Positions 33,263-42,853 of a stretch of 64,000 bases of DNA are shown one piece after another (the stretch's first letter is position 1; each line of letters opens with the position of its first letter). Source of the stretch: Brevundimonas sp. (GTDB lineage: Bacteria; Pseudomonadota; Alphaproteobacteria; Caulobacterales; Caulobacteraceae). The notes beneath the pieces are model-generated. The model saw only the letters and a program-made list of their open reading frames with translations, searched no databases and was not told the origin of the DNA. A program made the position numbers and the translations under genes. The DNA is taken from NCBI GenBank assembly GCA_016742215.1, contig JACVCC010000001.1:310001-374000 (forward strand), given 5' to 3'.

Positions 33263-33637
33263 CAGACGGCCGGGCGGTCGCGGCGCGGGCTACGCCCGTG
33301 TCGAGGAAAGTCCGGGCTCCACGGTGAAAAGGCGGCGGATAACCTCCGCCCGGGGCGACCCGAGGGATAGCGCCACAGAAAGCAAACCGCCTGCCTCTCG
33401 GGGCAGGGAAGGGTGAAAGGGTGGGGTAAGAGCCCACCGCGTAGGCGGCAACGTCGACGGCATGGCAAGCCCCGCCTGGAGCAAGACCGAATAGGGATGT
33501 CGCGCAGGCCTCGGCCCGCAGGGTTCACCGCCCGAGACGTCCGGGTAGGTCGCGAGAACCGGTTAGCAATGGCCGGTCCAGAGGAATGATCGTCGCCCGC
33601 CTCGGCGGGAACAGAACCCGGCTTACAGGCCGTCTGA
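33263..33637 (+). ncRNA. rnpB: RNase P RNA (bacterial class A)
   Basis: The catalytic RNA of RNase P, which matures tRNA 5' ends. Universal elements are visible: the 5' P4 strand in GAGGAAAGTCCGGGCTCC, the 3' P4 partner region in ACAGAACCCGGCTTACAG, and the CR motif AGAGCCCACCG. The ends pair in P1 (cagacggcc with ggccgtctg). Length is about 375 bases. It is followed by ATTTTTCTTC. It sits between the amidase gene and mraZ. Confidence 0.96.
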
Positions 33638-33834
33638 CATTTTTCTTCGATCAGGGTCGATCCAATGGGACGGCGCCGCGGCGACTGCGCGAGCGCAGCG
33701 ATTCACGCCTTAACTCCTTGCTTGCAAAGGCGTGAGAGCATCTGCCCACACCCTGTAGATAGCTCTGCCGTTCTGTGTATGTTCCTGTTTCTCAAGGATT
33801 TGCGCCAGCTTCACGGTTAACGATCGTCAACTAA
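33638..33834. other. Non-coding leader region between rnpB and the MraZ boxes
   Basis: No gene is seen. The region holds the T-rich 3' flank of rnpB, a GATTC (CcrM-type) site at 33700-33704, an 8-bp inverted repeat (cacgcctt / aaggcgtg, 33704-33711 and 33727-33734) and GGTTAACG at 33815-33822. It should contain the promoter of the dcw cluster, but no confident -35/-10 pair could be chosen. The non-coding stretch continues to mraZ at 33954. Confidence 0.6.
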
Positions 33835-33869
33835 TCCCATTGAGCCCCATTTGATCCCATGCTATCCCA
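33835..33869 (-). promoter_or_regulatory. MraZ-type operator: four TGGGN boxes with exact 10-bp period
   Basis: On the minus strand the boxes read TGGGA-N5-TGGGA-N5-TGGGG-N5-TGGGA (plus-strand TCCCA at 33835, CCCCA at 33845, TCCCA at 33855, TCCCA at 33865). MraZ is known to bind TGGGN repeats spaced by 5 bases in front of its own operon. The array is 84 bases before the chosen mraZ start. Confidence 0.85.
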
Positions 33870-33953
33870 AATCGCAGTAGGGCTGTGGTTGCGCCGCATG
33901 GCGCGCGTCGGGATTTCAAAGGGGGCGGATCGAAGGGTCCGATCAGGCAGGGC

Positions 33954-34439
33954 GTGTTTCTCTCGACATTTGAGAAACAATTGGACGGCAAGCGCCGCCT
34001 GCTGATCCCGCAGGAGTTCCGGACGGCTGCCAACGGCGCCGAGCACGGCGTGTTCTGCTTCTTCTCGATCGAGTCCGATTGCCTCGAGGCTGGCGGCGAC
34101 AGGCTCATGGCCGAGTACGTCTCGATGATCGAGGAGCTGCCCTTCGGCGACGACCTGCGTACGGCCCTGGAAGAGACCTTCTATGCCGGGCAGCGCCCGT
34201 TGGCCTACGACGGCGGCGGCCGCATCACCCTGCCCGAGCATCTGTGTCAGGAAGCCGGTCTGGGCGAGGACGTGGTCATCGTCGGCCTTGGTTCCCGCTT
34301 CCAGATCTGGGATCGCGCCCGCTGGAACGCCCGTCGCGACGAACGCCGTGCGCTGGCGCGTCAGGCGGTGCGCGAGCGCGGCGAGGCCGGTCGCAAGGCC
34401 CTGCTGGCCGGCCGTCGTCCGGCTGGGGAGGGCGCATGA
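33954..34439 (+). CDS. mraZ: Transcriptional regulator MraZ
   Basis: 161 residues from a GTG at 33954, giving the canonical start [19 protein letters not shown]; the track start 23 codons upstream would sit almost on the operator and adds atypical sequence. Both SpoVT/AbrB-like repeats show the family DxxxR motif: DGKRR near residue 10 and DGGGR near residue 78. MraZ forms rings that bind TGGGN repeats and autoregulates the dcw operon. The last four bases overlap the rsmH start (ATGA), so rsmH is coupled to it. Confidence 0.93.
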   Translation: MFLSTFEKQLDGKRRLLIPQEFRTAANGAEHGVFCFFSIESDCLEAGGDRLMAEYVSMIEELPFGDDLRTALEETFYAGQRPLAYDGGGRITLPEHLCQEAGLGEDVVIVGLGSRFQIWDRARWNARRDERRALARQAVRERGEAGRKALLAGRRPAGEGA

Positions 34440-35389
34440 CCTCTCCGCACGCTCCTGTCCTGCTGGATGAAGTGATCGAGGCTCTGGCCCCGCAGCCCGG
34501 CGACGTCATCATCGACGCCACCTTCGGCGCCGGCGGCTACACCCGCGCCATCCTGAAGACCGGCGCCACGGTCATCGCCCTCGATCGCGATCCGACGGTG
34601 CAGGTCCATGCCGACGCCGTCGCCAACGATTATCCCGAGACCTTCCGCCTGATCCGCACGCCCTTCTCGGGTCTGGCTGACGCCTTCGCGCAGTCGGGCG
34701 AAGCGAAGCTGAACGGCGTCGTGTTCGATATCGGCGTCTCGTCCATGCAACTGGATCAGGCCGAGCGCGGCTTCTCCTTCATGCGCGACGGGCCGCTGGA
34801 CATGCGCATGTCGGACGAGGGCGTCACCGCCGCCGACATCGTCAACACCTGGGACCACGGCCCGCTGGCCCATATCTTCAAGCTGTACGGCGACGAGCGT
34901 CAGTCAGGGCGGGTGGCGACCGCCATCCTGCGCCGCCGCGTCGAACAGCCGTTCAGCCGCACTCTGGATCTGGCCGAGGTCGTCGAGAAGGCGCTGGGCG
35001 GCCGCCGCGGCGCCGCCATCCACCCCGCCACCCGCGTGTTCCAGGCCCTGCGCATCGCCGTCAACGACGAGCTCGGCGAGCTGCGCGCCGGGCTGGAGGC
35101 CGCCGAGGCCACGCTGGCGCCGGGCGGGCGTCTGGTCGTCGTGACTTTCCACTCGCTGGAAGACCGCATCGTGAAGGCCTTCCTGACCGAGCGCACCGGC
35201 AATGCGCCGGGCGGTTCGCGTCATGCTCCGGTCGCCGTCGATACCCGCAAGCCCAGCTTCACCCTGTCGTTCAAGGGTGCGCGCGAGGCGGGCGAGGTCG
35301 AGCTGGCCGGCAATCCGCGCTCGCGCTCGGCCAAGCTGCGCGCCGCCGTCCGCACCGACGCCGCGGCATGGGGGAGGATCGCCGCATGA
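34436..35389 (+). CDS. rsmH: 16S rRNA (cytosine-1402-N4)-methyltransferase
   Basis: 317 residues from the ATG overlapping the mraZ stop; the track ORF extends upstream only through an open shadow frame. SAM-dependent methylation of C1402 in the ribosomal P site. Visible family blocks are [15 protein letters not shown] at the start, [14 protein letters not shown] (SAM motif), [19 protein letters not shown], and near the C-terminus [15 protein letters not shown]. It is the second gene of the cluster and ends with an ATGA overlap into ftsL. Confidence 0.97.
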   Translation: MTSPHAPVLLDEVIEALAPQPGDVIIDATFGAGGYTRAILKTGATVIALDRDPTVQVHADAVANDYPETFRLIRTPFSGLADAFAQSGEAKLNGVVFDIGVSSMQLDQAERGFSFMRDGPLDMRMSDEGVTAADIVNTWDHGPLAHIFKLYGDERQSGRVATAILRRRVEQPFSRTLDLAEVVEKALGGRRGAAIHPATRVFQALRIAVNDELGELRAGLEAAEATLAPGGRLVVVTFHSLEDRIVKAFLTERTGNAPGGSRHAPVAVDTRKPSFTLSFKGAREAGEVELAGNPRSRSAKLRAAVRTDAAAWGRIAA

Positions 35390-35808
35390 GCGTCGCCGCC
35401 CTCGCCATCCGCCCGCTGCAGCGCCTGTTTTCGTGGAAGGTCCGCGGGATCCGCTGGGTCGAGATCATCGGCGTCATCCTCGTCGGCGTGATGATCCTGT
35501 CCGTCTACGTCGCCAAGGCCGGCGCGGCCCGCGAGAGCGCACGCATCAGCGATCTGGAGCGCCAGATCAGCGAGAACGGCGAGCGCGTCCGCCTGCTACG
35601 CGCCGAGGTCGCCCGTCTCGAGCGGCCCGGCCGTCTCGAGGCCCTGTCGCGCAGCGCAGGCCTCGGCCCGGTCGAGATGAAGCGGCAGGAGACCGAGGCC
35701 AACCTGCCCAATCTCGCGCCCATCCCGGAGCCCCGCCCGGTGGTGATCGCTCCGACGCCTGCCGCGCCTGCTCCCGCCGCCGCCCCCGCCTCGGAGGCTG
35801 CGCAATGA
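35386..35808 (+). CDS. ftsL: Cell division protein FtsL
   Basis: 140 residues from the ATG that overlaps the rsmH stop. The pattern is a short cytoplasmic N-terminus, one membrane helix ([21 protein letters not shown], about residues 25-45) and a periplasmic coiled coil ([28 protein letters not shown]). FtsL is poorly conserved and is assigned by topology, size and its invariable place between rsmH and ftsI. The Pro/Ala-rich tail is longer than in E. coli. It scaffolds FtsB/FtsQ and FtsW/FtsI at the septum. Confidence 0.92.
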   Translation: MSVAALAIRPLQRLFSWKVRGIRWVEIIGVILVGVMILSVYVAKAGAARESARISDLERQISENGERVRLLRAEVARLERPGRLEALSRSAGLGPVEMKRQETEANLPNLAPIPEPRPVVIAPTPAAPAPAAAPASEAAQ

Positions 35809-37523
35809 GCATTCACGATCCGCACGCCTGGGACCGCCCTGCGCCGCGCGCGCCCGGCTCGGGAATGGACGCTCGCCGTCTGGTGCCGTCCTGGCGCTGG
35901 CTGACCGAGGCCATGTGGTGGGTCGAGCACTCGTTCGGCCGCGCCCGCGCCGACGCTCGTCCGGAAGAGGACACGCGCGTCCGTATCTTCCTGATCCTGT
36001 GCGTCTTCTCGGCTATCTTCGTCTGTCTGGCGCTCGGCGCAATGAACGCGGCCCTGCTGGCGCCCAAGGGCGGCGTCGGCGCCGCCTCGCATCCGAATGC
36101 CGTGGTCCGCGCCGACATCGTCGACCGCAACGGCGCCCTGCTGGCCACCAACATCACCCACTACGGCCTCTACATCGACCCGCGCGAGGTCTGGGACCGT
36201 CGTCTGGCCGCCGAGCAGATCAAGCGCGCCCTGCCGCGCGTCTCCTCGGCCAAGCTGCAGCGCGTCCTGTCGGGTCAGCGTCGCCTGATCGTCCTGCCCG
36301 GCCTGACCCCGCAGGAGAAGGCCGCCATCCATGCCCTCGCCCTCGGCGGCGTGACGTTCGAGCCGGAAGACCGCCGCGTCTATCCGCTGGGCGATTCCGC
36401 CACCCACGTCCTCGGCGCCGCCGACACAGGCGGGCAGGGCATCTCGGGCTCCGAGCTGGCGTTCAACGCCGACATCCGCGCCGCCGGTCAGAAGGGGGAG
36501 AGCTTCCCCCTGTCCATCGATTTGCGCGTCCAGGGCATTCTGGAGAATGAGCTGGGCATGGCCGCCGCCGCCGCCGAGGCCAAGGGCGCCGTCGGCGTCG
36601 TCGCCAACGCCGCCACCGGCGAAATCCTCGGCATGGCCAGCTGGCCGACGACGGACAGCCTGAACCGCGTCACCTCGGCCCACTACGAGATGGGTTCGGT
36701 GTTCAAGACCTTCACCGTCGCCATCAGCCTCGATACCGGCCGCGCGGACATGAACACCCTGTACGACGCCTCGCAGCCGTACATGATCGGCAACCGCCGC
36801 ATCACCGACTTCCACGCCACCAACCAGATCCTGACGCTGGAAGAGGTCTATCTGCACTCGTCCAACATCGGCACCTCGCGCATGGCGGTCGAGATGGGCG
36901 CGGACACCATGCGGGAGTATTTCACCCGCTTTGGCCTGCTGGACGCCGCTCCGATCGAGCTGCACGAGTCGGCCCGGCCGCGCCGCCCGCAGAACTGGGT
37001 CGACTCGACCCGCGCCTCGATGTCCTTCGGCTACGGCATCATGATCACCCCGCTGCAGATGACGGCGGCGACGGTGTCGCTGGTCAATGGTGGCGTCTAT
37101 CGCCCGCTGACCCTGCGTCGCGGCGGCACGAACGCCGAGGGCCGTCGCGTCGTCAGCGTCGAGACCTCGCGCGATATCCGCAACCTGATGCGCGCCAACG
37201 TCCTGCGCGGCTCGGGCAAGCGCGCTGACGCCGCCGGCCTGCGCGTCGGGGGCAAGACGGGCTCGGCCAACAAGCTGGTCAATGGGCGCTATGACGCCAG
37301 CCGCGGCATCGGCTCCTTCGCTTCGGTCTTCCCGGCCGACGGCCCGGACGACGCCCAGCGCTACGTCATCTTCGTTCTCGTGGATGAACCCGGCGTGGGC
37401 TCGCGGCAGGGCGGTGGCGTGGCAGCGCCGGTCGTCGGTCGCGTGGCCGACCGCATCGCCGGCTTCCTGAACGTTCAGCGCCGGATCGATCCGCCCGCGC
37501 CTGCGCCGGTTCCGGCCGCATGA
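35805..37523 (+). CDS. ftsI: Septal peptidoglycan D,D-transpeptidase FtsI (PBP3)
   Basis: 572 residues from the ATG overlapping the ftsL stop. A cytoplasmic N-terminal tail of about 65 residues precedes the membrane helix (IFLILCVFSAIFVCLALGAM). Then come the non-penicillin-binding domain (RADIVDRNGALLATN) and the transpeptidase domain. Active-site motifs: SxxK as SVFK in YEMGSVFKTFT, SxN as SSN in LHSSNIG, and KTG in VGGKTGSANK. It crosslinks septal murein together with FtsW. Confidence 0.97.
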   Translation: MSIHDPHAWDRPAPRAPGSGMDARRLVPSWRWLTEAMWWVEHSFGRARADARPEEDTRVRIFLILCVFSAIFVCLALGAMNAALLAPKGGVGAASHPNAVVRADIVDRNGALLATNITHYGLYIDPREVWDRRLAAEQIKRALPRVSSAKLQRVLSGQRRLIVLPGLTPQEKAAIHALALGGVTFEPEDRRVYPLGDSATHVLGAADTGGQGISGSELAFNADIRAAGQKGESFPLSIDLRVQGILENELGMAAAAAEAKGAVGVVANAATGEILGMASWPTTDSLNRVTSAHYEMGSVFKTFTVAISLDTGRADMNTLYDASQPYMIGNRRITDFHATNQILTLEEVYLHSSNIGTSRMAVEMGADTMREYFTRFGLLDAAPIELHESARPRRPQNWVDSTRASMSFGYGIMITPLQMTAATVSLVNGGVYRPLTLRRGGTNAEGRRVVSVETSRDIRNLMRANVLRGSGKRADAAGLRVGGKTGSANKLVNGRYDASRGIGSFASVFPADGPDDAQRYVIFVLVDEPGVGSRQGGGVAAPVVGRVADRIAGFLNVQRRIDPPAPAPVPAA

Positions 37524-38974
37524 GCGCGCTTCGTCTCTCCGATCTGCTGCGCCGGGACGTCCCGTCCGATCCGCTGATCACCGGCGTGACGGCCGACAGC
37601 CGCAAGGTGGCGCCAGGGTCGCTGTTCGTGGCCCTGCCGGGCAATGCCGCCGACGGCCGCGCCTTCATCCCGCAGGCCCTGTCGCAGGGCGCCGCCGCCG
37701 TCCTGGCTCCGTCCGACACGGACGCAGGTCTGGCGCCTCTGCTGGTGACCTCGGGCGACGTTCGCCGCGCCTACGCCATCGCCGCCCGCAGCTTCTACGG
37801 CGCCCAGCCGAAGACCTGCGTCGCCGTCACCGGCACCAATGGCAAGACCTCGGTCGCCGCCTTCTGCCGCCAGATCTGGGCCGCCATGGGACTGACCTCC
37901 GCAAGCATGGGCACGCTGGGGGTTTTGAAACAGTCAGGTAACGTTAATCAGGCGTTGACCGGCCCAGGCCTGACCAGCCCCGATGCCGCCGACGCCGCCC
38001 GCATGCTGGCCCAGCTGGCGGAGGAGGGCGTCACCCACCTCGCGCTCGAGGCCTCGTCCCACGGCATCGACCAGCGCCGCATCGACGGCGTGACGCTGAA
38101 GGCCGCCGCCTTCACCAACCTGACCCAGGATCATCTCGACTATCACGGGACGATGGACGAGTACCGTGCGGCCAAGCTGCGGCTGTTCGAGACCCTGCTG
38201 CCGCGCGGCCGCACCGCCGTTCTGAACGCCGATAGCGACGCCTACTCCAGCTTCGCCGCCGCCAGCATCATGTCCGGCCTCGGCATCATGGGTGTCGGCG
38301 AGCGCGGCCGCGACCTGACCCTCGTCGCCCGCCGCGCGGTGCCGGAAGGCCAGCGCCTGACCATCGATGTGCGCGGCGAGACCCATGAGGTCCTGCTGCC
38401 GCTGGCGGGCGCCTTCCAGGCCTCCAACGCCCTCGTCGCCGCCGGCCTCTGCATCGCCGCGGGCGAGGATGCGGGACGCGTTCTGGCGGCGATGGAGAAG
38501 ATCGAGGGCGCGCAGGGTCGCCTGCAACGCATCGGCGGCGCGTCGAAGGGCGAGGTCTATGTCGACTACGCCCACACGCCCGATGGTCTGGAGACCGTGC
38601 TCAAGGCCCTGCGCCCGCACGCCACGGGCCGCCTGATCGTGGTCTTCGGCGCCGGCGGCGACCGTGACCGCGCCAAGCGCCCGCTGATGGGCGAGGTGGC
38701 GGGCCGTCTGGCCGACGTCGCGATCGTTACCGACGACAACCCCCGCTCGGAAGATCCCGCCTCGATCCGCAAGGCCGTCCGCGAGGGCTGCCCGGATGCG
38801 CTGGAGATCGGTGACCGTCGCGCAGCCATCCGCCATGCGATCGGCGAAATGCGCGACGGGGATGTGGTGGTCATCGCCGGAAAAGGGCATGAACAGGGTC
38901 AGATCGTCGGCGGTGTGACTCACCCGTTCGACGATGCGTCCGAAGCCGCCGAAGCTCTGCGTACCCATGCCTGA
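37520..38974 (+). CDS. murE: UDP-MurNAc-tripeptide synthetase, meso-DAP-adding
   Basis: 484 residues; the ATG overlaps the ftsI stop. The ATP-dependent Mur ligase adds meso-diaminopimelate to UDP-MurNAc-L-Ala-D-Glu in the cytoplasm. The P-loop is VTGTNGKTS, the carbamylated-Lys region includes YHGTMDEYRAAK, and the substrate-specifying motif DDNPRSEDP (DNPR) marks it as DAP-specific rather than Lys-specific. The murF start lies eight bases inside its end. Confidence 0.97.
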   Translation: MSALRLSDLLRRDVPSDPLITGVTADSRKVAPGSLFVALPGNAADGRAFIPQALSQGAAAVLAPSDTDAGLAPLLVTSGDVRRAYAIAARSFYGAQPKTCVAVTGTNGKTSVAAFCRQIWAAMGLTSASMGTLGVLKQSGNVNQALTGPGLTSPDAADAARMLAQLAEEGVTHLALEASSHGIDQRRIDGVTLKAAAFTNLTQDHLDYHGTMDEYRAAKLRLFETLLPRGRTAVLNADSDAYSSFAAASIMSGLGIMGVGERGRDLTLVARRAVPEGQRLTIDVRGETHEVLLPLAGAFQASNALVAAGLCIAAGEDAGRVLAAMEKIEGAQGRLQRIGGASKGEVYVDYAHTPDGLETVLKALRPHATGRLIVVFGAGGDRDRAKRPLMGEVAGRLADVAIVTDDNPRSEDPASIRKAVREGCPDALEIGDRRAAIRHAIGEMRDGDVVVIAGKGHEQGQIVGGVTHPFDDASEAAEALRTHA

Positions 38975-40361
38975 AAACACCCCCCTCTGGACGTCCGCCG
39001 AGATCGAGGCCGCGACCGGGGGACATCTGTCCGGTGCCCCGTTCGAGGCGCATGGCCTGACCTACAATAGCCGCGAGATCGTCCCCGGCGACCTGTTCCT
39101 GGCCCTGAAGGGCGCGCGGGACGGGCATGAGTTCGCCGCCTCCGCCTTCGCCGCCGGCGCGGCGGGCGCCCTGACCGAGCGCGAGGTCGAGGGCGGATCG
39201 TCGGTGGTCGTGCCTGACACCCTGCGCGGGCTGGAGGCCATGGGCGTCTTTTCCCGCGAGCGCGCGCCCCACGTCCGCCGCGGCGCGGTGACCGGCTCGG
39301 TCGGCAAGACCAGCGTGACCCAGGCGATCAAGGCCGGCCTCGACCTCGCCGGTCCGGCCCACGCCTCGATCAAGAGCTACAACAACCACATCGGCGTGCC
39401 TCTGACGCTGGCCCGGATGTCGAAGTCGACTGAGCGCGCCGTGTTCGAGATCGGCATGAACGCGCCGGGCGAGATCGCGCCCCTGTCGAAGTTCGTCCGC
39501 CCCCACGCCGCCTGCGTGACCACGGTCGGCCCGGTCCATATCGAGGCCTTCGCCGATGGCGAGGCCGGGGTGGCCGCTGAAAAGGCCGCCATCTTCGAGG
39601 GACTGGCCGAGGGTGGGACCGCGGTCCTGAACGGCGACATCGCCTTCGCCCATGTGCTGGACGAGGCCGCCCGCCGGGCCGGCGCGCGCCGCGTCACTTT
39701 CGGCACGAAGGCCGGCCACGATGCCCGCCTGCTGGCGTTCGAGCCGGCCCTCGGCGGCGCCGTCGTTCGCTCCGAGCTGTTCGGCAAGCCGCTGGACTTC
39801 CCGCTCAGCCAGTCGGGCTTCCATTGGGGCCTGAACAGCCTCTGCGTCCTGTTGATGCTCGATGCGCTGGACGTCTCGCTCGACACCGCGCTCAAGGCGC
39901 TGGCCGATTTCCAGCCGCTGGCGGGCCGGGGGCAGGTGGCCATCGTCTCGGCCCCCGGCGGAAGCTTCACCCTGATCGACGAGAGCTACAACGCCAATCC
40001 GCTGTCGATGGCGGCCGGCTTCCGCAGCCTCGGCGCGCGACCGGCGCCGTCGGGCGGTCGCCGTATCGTCGTCCTGACCGACATGTTGGAACTGGGCGAC
40101 CAGTCCCGCGCCCTGCACGAGGGCCTCGCCGGACCGATCGACGCCGCGGGCCTGGATCTGGTTCACGCAGCGGGGCCGGAGATGAAACAGCTGTACGACG
40201 TCCTGCCCGTCGCCCGTCGCGGCGAGTGGCGCGAGACCGCCGCCGAGCTGGCCGCTGATGCGGCCACGCTTGCGGGTCCGGGGGACATCGTGATGGTCAA
40301 GGGATCGAACGGGTCGAAGGCTTCGCTGGTCGCGAAGGCTCTGGCGGCGCTGGGAGGCTAA
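38967..40361 (+). CDS. murF: UDP-MurNAc-pentapeptide synthetase
   Basis: 464 residues from [19 protein letters not shown]; 11 upstream codons in the track ORF belong to the murE overlap. It adds D-Ala-D-Ala to UDP-MurNAc-tripeptide. Visible are [20 protein letters not shown] in the N-terminal domain, the P-loop-like [15 protein letters not shown], the [10 protein letters not shown] substrate loop, and [14 protein letters not shown] in the C-terminal domain. Start overlaps murE and mraY follows after 4 bases. Confidence 0.97.
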   Translation: MPENTPLWTSAEIEAATGGHLSGAPFEAHGLTYNSREIVPGDLFLALKGARDGHEFAASAFAAGAAGALTEREVEGGSSVVVPDTLRGLEAMGVFSRERAPHVRRGAVTGSVGKTSVTQAIKAGLDLAGPAHASIKSYNNHIGVPLTLARMSKSTERAVFEIGMNAPGEIAPLSKFVRPHAACVTTVGPVHIEAFADGEAGVAAEKAAIFEGLAEGGTAVLNGDIAFAHVLDEAARRAGARRVTFGTKAGHDARLLAFEPALGGAVVRSELFGKPLDFPLSQSGFHWGLNSLCVLLMLDALDVSLDTALKALADFQPLAGRGQVAIVSAPGGSFTLIDESYNANPLSMAAGFRSLGARPAPSGGRRIVVLTDMLELGDQSRALHEGLAGPIDAAGLDLVHAAGPEMKQLYDVLPVARRGEWRETAAELAADAATLAGPGDIVMVKGSNGSKASLVAKALAALGG

Positions 40362-40365
40362 CCGC

Positions 40366-41475
40366 ATGTTTTATTTGCTGTATCTCTATTACGCGGACGT
40401 CGCGCAGGACTACCCCCTGCTCAATCTCGTCCAGTACCAGACCGTCCGCGTCGCCCTCGCCATGGCCACGGCCATGATCGTCGCGGTGGCCATGGGCAGC
40501 CGGTTCATCGCCTGGATGCGGGTCAAGCAAGGCAAGGGCCAGCCGATCCGCGAGGACGGCCCGGTCACCCACCTGTCCAAGGTCGGCACCCCGACCATGG
40601 GCGGCCTGATGATCCTCGCCGGCATCGCGGTGGCGGTGCTGCTGTGGGGCGATCTGACCAACCCCTACATCTGGATCGTCTCGTTCGTGACCGCCGCCTT
40701 CGGCGTGCTCGGCTTCATCGATGACTACGCCAAGGTGACGAAGCAGACCTCGGCCGGTTTGACCTCGAAACAGAAGCTTCTGGCCCAGACCGTGGTCGCC
40801 ATCATCGCCGGCGTCATGACGGTGCTCTGGATGACCCAGTCGCCGACCTCGCCCAACCTCGAGACCTCGATCGCCTTCCCGTTCTTCAAGGCCGTGCTGC
40901 TGAATGTCGGCTGGTTCTACGTCGCCTTCGCCGCCTTCACGATCATCGGCTTCTCGAACGCAGTGAACCTGACGGACGGCCTCGACGGTCTGGCCATCGT
41001 GCCGGTGATGATGGCCTCGGCCGCCTTCGGCATCATCGCCTATCTGGTCGGCAACTACATCTTCTCCAACTACCTCGGCGTCCACCATGTCCCGGGCGCG
41101 GGCGAGCTGGCGGTGTTCACCGCGGCCATTATCGGTGGCGGTACGGGCTTCCTCTGGTACAATGCTCCGCCGGCCAAGATCTTCATGGGCGACACGGGTT
41201 CGCTGGCCCTCGGCGGCGCGCTGGGCGCCATCGCCGTCGCGACCAAGCACGAGCTGGTGCTGGGCATCGTCGGCGGCCTGTTCGTCGCCGAAGCCGCCTC
41301 GGTCATGATCCAGGTCGCCTACTTCAAGGCCACCAAGAAGCGCATCTTCCTGATGGCGCCGATCCACCACCATTTCGAGAAGATGGGCTGGCCGGAATCG
41401 ACCGTCGTGATCCGCTTCTGGATCGTCTCGGCCATGCTGGCTCTGGCCGGCCTCGCCACGCTGAAACTGCGCTAG
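40366..41475 (+). CDS. mraY: Phospho-N-acetylmuramoyl-pentapeptide transferase
   Basis: 369 residues with about ten membrane helices. It transfers phospho-MurNAc-pentapeptide to undecaprenyl phosphate to form lipid I. The characteristic blocks are GTPTMGGL near residue 75, FIDDYAKV (catalytic Asp pair), [22 protein letters not shown] and the HHHFE motif in [12 protein letters not shown]. Length is normal. Gaps of 4 bases on both sides indicate one transcript. Confidence 0.98.
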   Translation: MFYLLYLYYADVAQDYPLLNLVQYQTVRVALAMATAMIVAVAMGSRFIAWMRVKQGKGQPIREDGPVTHLSKVGTPTMGGLMILAGIAVAVLLWGDLTNPYIWIVSFVTAAFGVLGFIDDYAKVTKQTSAGLTSKQKLLAQTVVAIIAGVMTVLWMTQSPTSPNLETSIAFPFFKAVLLNVGWFYVAFAAFTIIGFSNAVNLTDGLDGLAIVPVMMASAAFGIIAYLVGNYIFSNYLGVHHVPGAGELAVFTAAIIGGGTGFLWYNAPPAKIFMGDTGSLALGGALGAIAVATKHELVLGIVGGLFVAEAASVMIQVAYFKATKKRIFLMAPIHHHFEKMGWPESTVVIRFWIVSAMLALAGLATLKLR

Positions 41476-41479
41476 AGCC

Positions 41480-42853
41480 ATGATCCCGGTCCCCGGCTTC
41501 GAAGGGCGGAGGATCGCGGTCTTCGGCCTCGGCAGGTCGGGACTGACGGCCGCGCGCGCCCTCAAGGCCGGCGGCGCCCTGCCGGTGCTGTGGGACGACA
41601 GTGTCTCCAGCCGGATGCAGGCCGAGGCCGAAGGCTTCGCCGTCGAGGACCTGACCACCGCCGACTGGTCCGGCTTCGCGGCTCTGGTCCTGTCGCCCGG
41701 CGCGCCCCTGACCCATCCCAAGCCGCACTGGACGGTGGAGAAGGCGAAGGCCGCCGGCATCGAGGTCATCGGCGACATCGAACTGTTCGCCCGTGGGCTG
41801 GAAGCCCTGCCGGCCGACCAGCGTCCCCGCGTCGTCGCCATCACCGGCACCAACGGCAAGTCGACGACCACGGCCCTGATTGGCTGGGTGCTGAAACAGG
41901 CCGGTCTGACCGTCCACGTCGGCGGCAACATCGGCATTGGCGTGCTGGCCCTGCCGGCCCCGACGCCTGAGGCCGTCTATGTGATTGAGGTCTCCAGCTA
42001 CCAGCTCGACCTGACCACCCGCTTCGCGCCGGATGTCGCCATCCTGACCAACATCTCGCCGGACCATCTGGATCGTCACGGTGGGATGGAGGGCTATGTC
42101 GCCGCCAAGGCGCGGATCTTCACCCACGCCGAAGTGCAACTGGTGGGGACGGACGAAAGCTGGGGCCGGAAGATTTTCGGCAGCCTGTCGAACGCGACCC
42201 CGATCTCGACAACGGAGTCCGCTTCACCGACCGGTGGCGTCTTCGCCCGTGCCGGTTGGATTGAGGCCAACGGCGAGACCGTCGACCTGACTGCCGCCCG
42301 CTCGCTGCCGGGTCGCCACAACGCCCAGAACGCCGCCTTCGCCTGGGCGACCGCCCGCGCGCTCGGCATGCCTCACGAGATCGCTGCACAGGGCCTGCTC
42401 ACCTTCCCCGGCCTCGCCCACCGCATGGAGACCGTCGGCCAGCTCGGCCGCGTCCGTTTCGTCAACGACTCCAAGGCCACCAACGCCGACGCCGCCAGGC
42501 AGGCGCTGCTGTCCTATGACCGCAGCTTCTGGATCGCCGGCGGGCGGGCCAAGGCGGGCGGGATCGACGATCTGCACGACCTCTATCCCCGGGTCGTCGA
42601 GGCCTTCCTCATCGGCGAGGCCGCCGGCCCCTTCGCTGCGGCGCTGGGCGAGACGCCCCATCGCCTCAGCGGCGACATGCAGACCGCGGTGAAGGCCGCG
42701 TACGAGGCCGCGGCCGCCACGGGACGCGACGAGGTGGTGCTGCTCAGTCCCGCCGCTGCCAGCTTCGACCAATATCCGGACTTTGAGGCGAGGGGAGAGG
42801 CCTTCCGCGCCGCCGTCCTCGCCCTCGGCGCAACAATTGCGAGCGCGTCATGA
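41480..42853 (+). CDS. murD: UDP-MurNAc-L-alanine:D-glutamate ligase
   Basis: 457 residues. It adds D-glutamate to UDP-MurNAc-L-Ala. The N-terminal Rossmann-like domain has FGLGRSGLTAARAL, the ATP site is ITGTNGKSTTTALIG, then EVSSYQLDLT and NISPDHLDRHGGMEGYVAAKARI. The C-terminal domain shows FVNDSKATNADAARQAL. The ftsW ATG overlaps its stop by four bases. Confidence 0.97.
   Translation: MIPVPGFEGRRIAVFGLGRSGLTAARALKAGGALPVLWDDSVSSRMQAEAEGFAVEDLTTADWSGFAALVLSPGAPLTHPKPHWTVEKAKAAGIEVIGDIELFARGLEALPADQRPRVVAITGTNGKSTTTALIGWVLKQAGLTVHVGGNIGIGVLALPAPTPEAVYVIEVSSYQLDLTTRFAPDVAILTNISPDHLDRHGGMEGYVAAKARIFTHAEVQLVGTDESWGRKIFGSLSNATPISTTESASPTGGVFARAGWIEANGETVDLTAARSLPGRHNAQNAAFAWATARALGMPHEIAAQGLLTFPGLAHRMETVGQLGRVRFVNDSKATNADAARQALLSYDRSFWIAGGRAKAGGIDDLHDLYPRVVEAFLIGEAAGPFAAALGETPHRLSGDMQTAVKAAYEAAAATGRDEVVLLSPAAASFDQYPDFEARGEAFRAAVLALGATIASAS

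Noticed and set aside
33704-33734. 8-bp inverted repeat cacgcctt / aaggcgtg between rnpB and mraZ as a terminator
   Set aside because: The loop is 15 bases and no T tract follows; too weak to call a terminator for rnpB or an operator.
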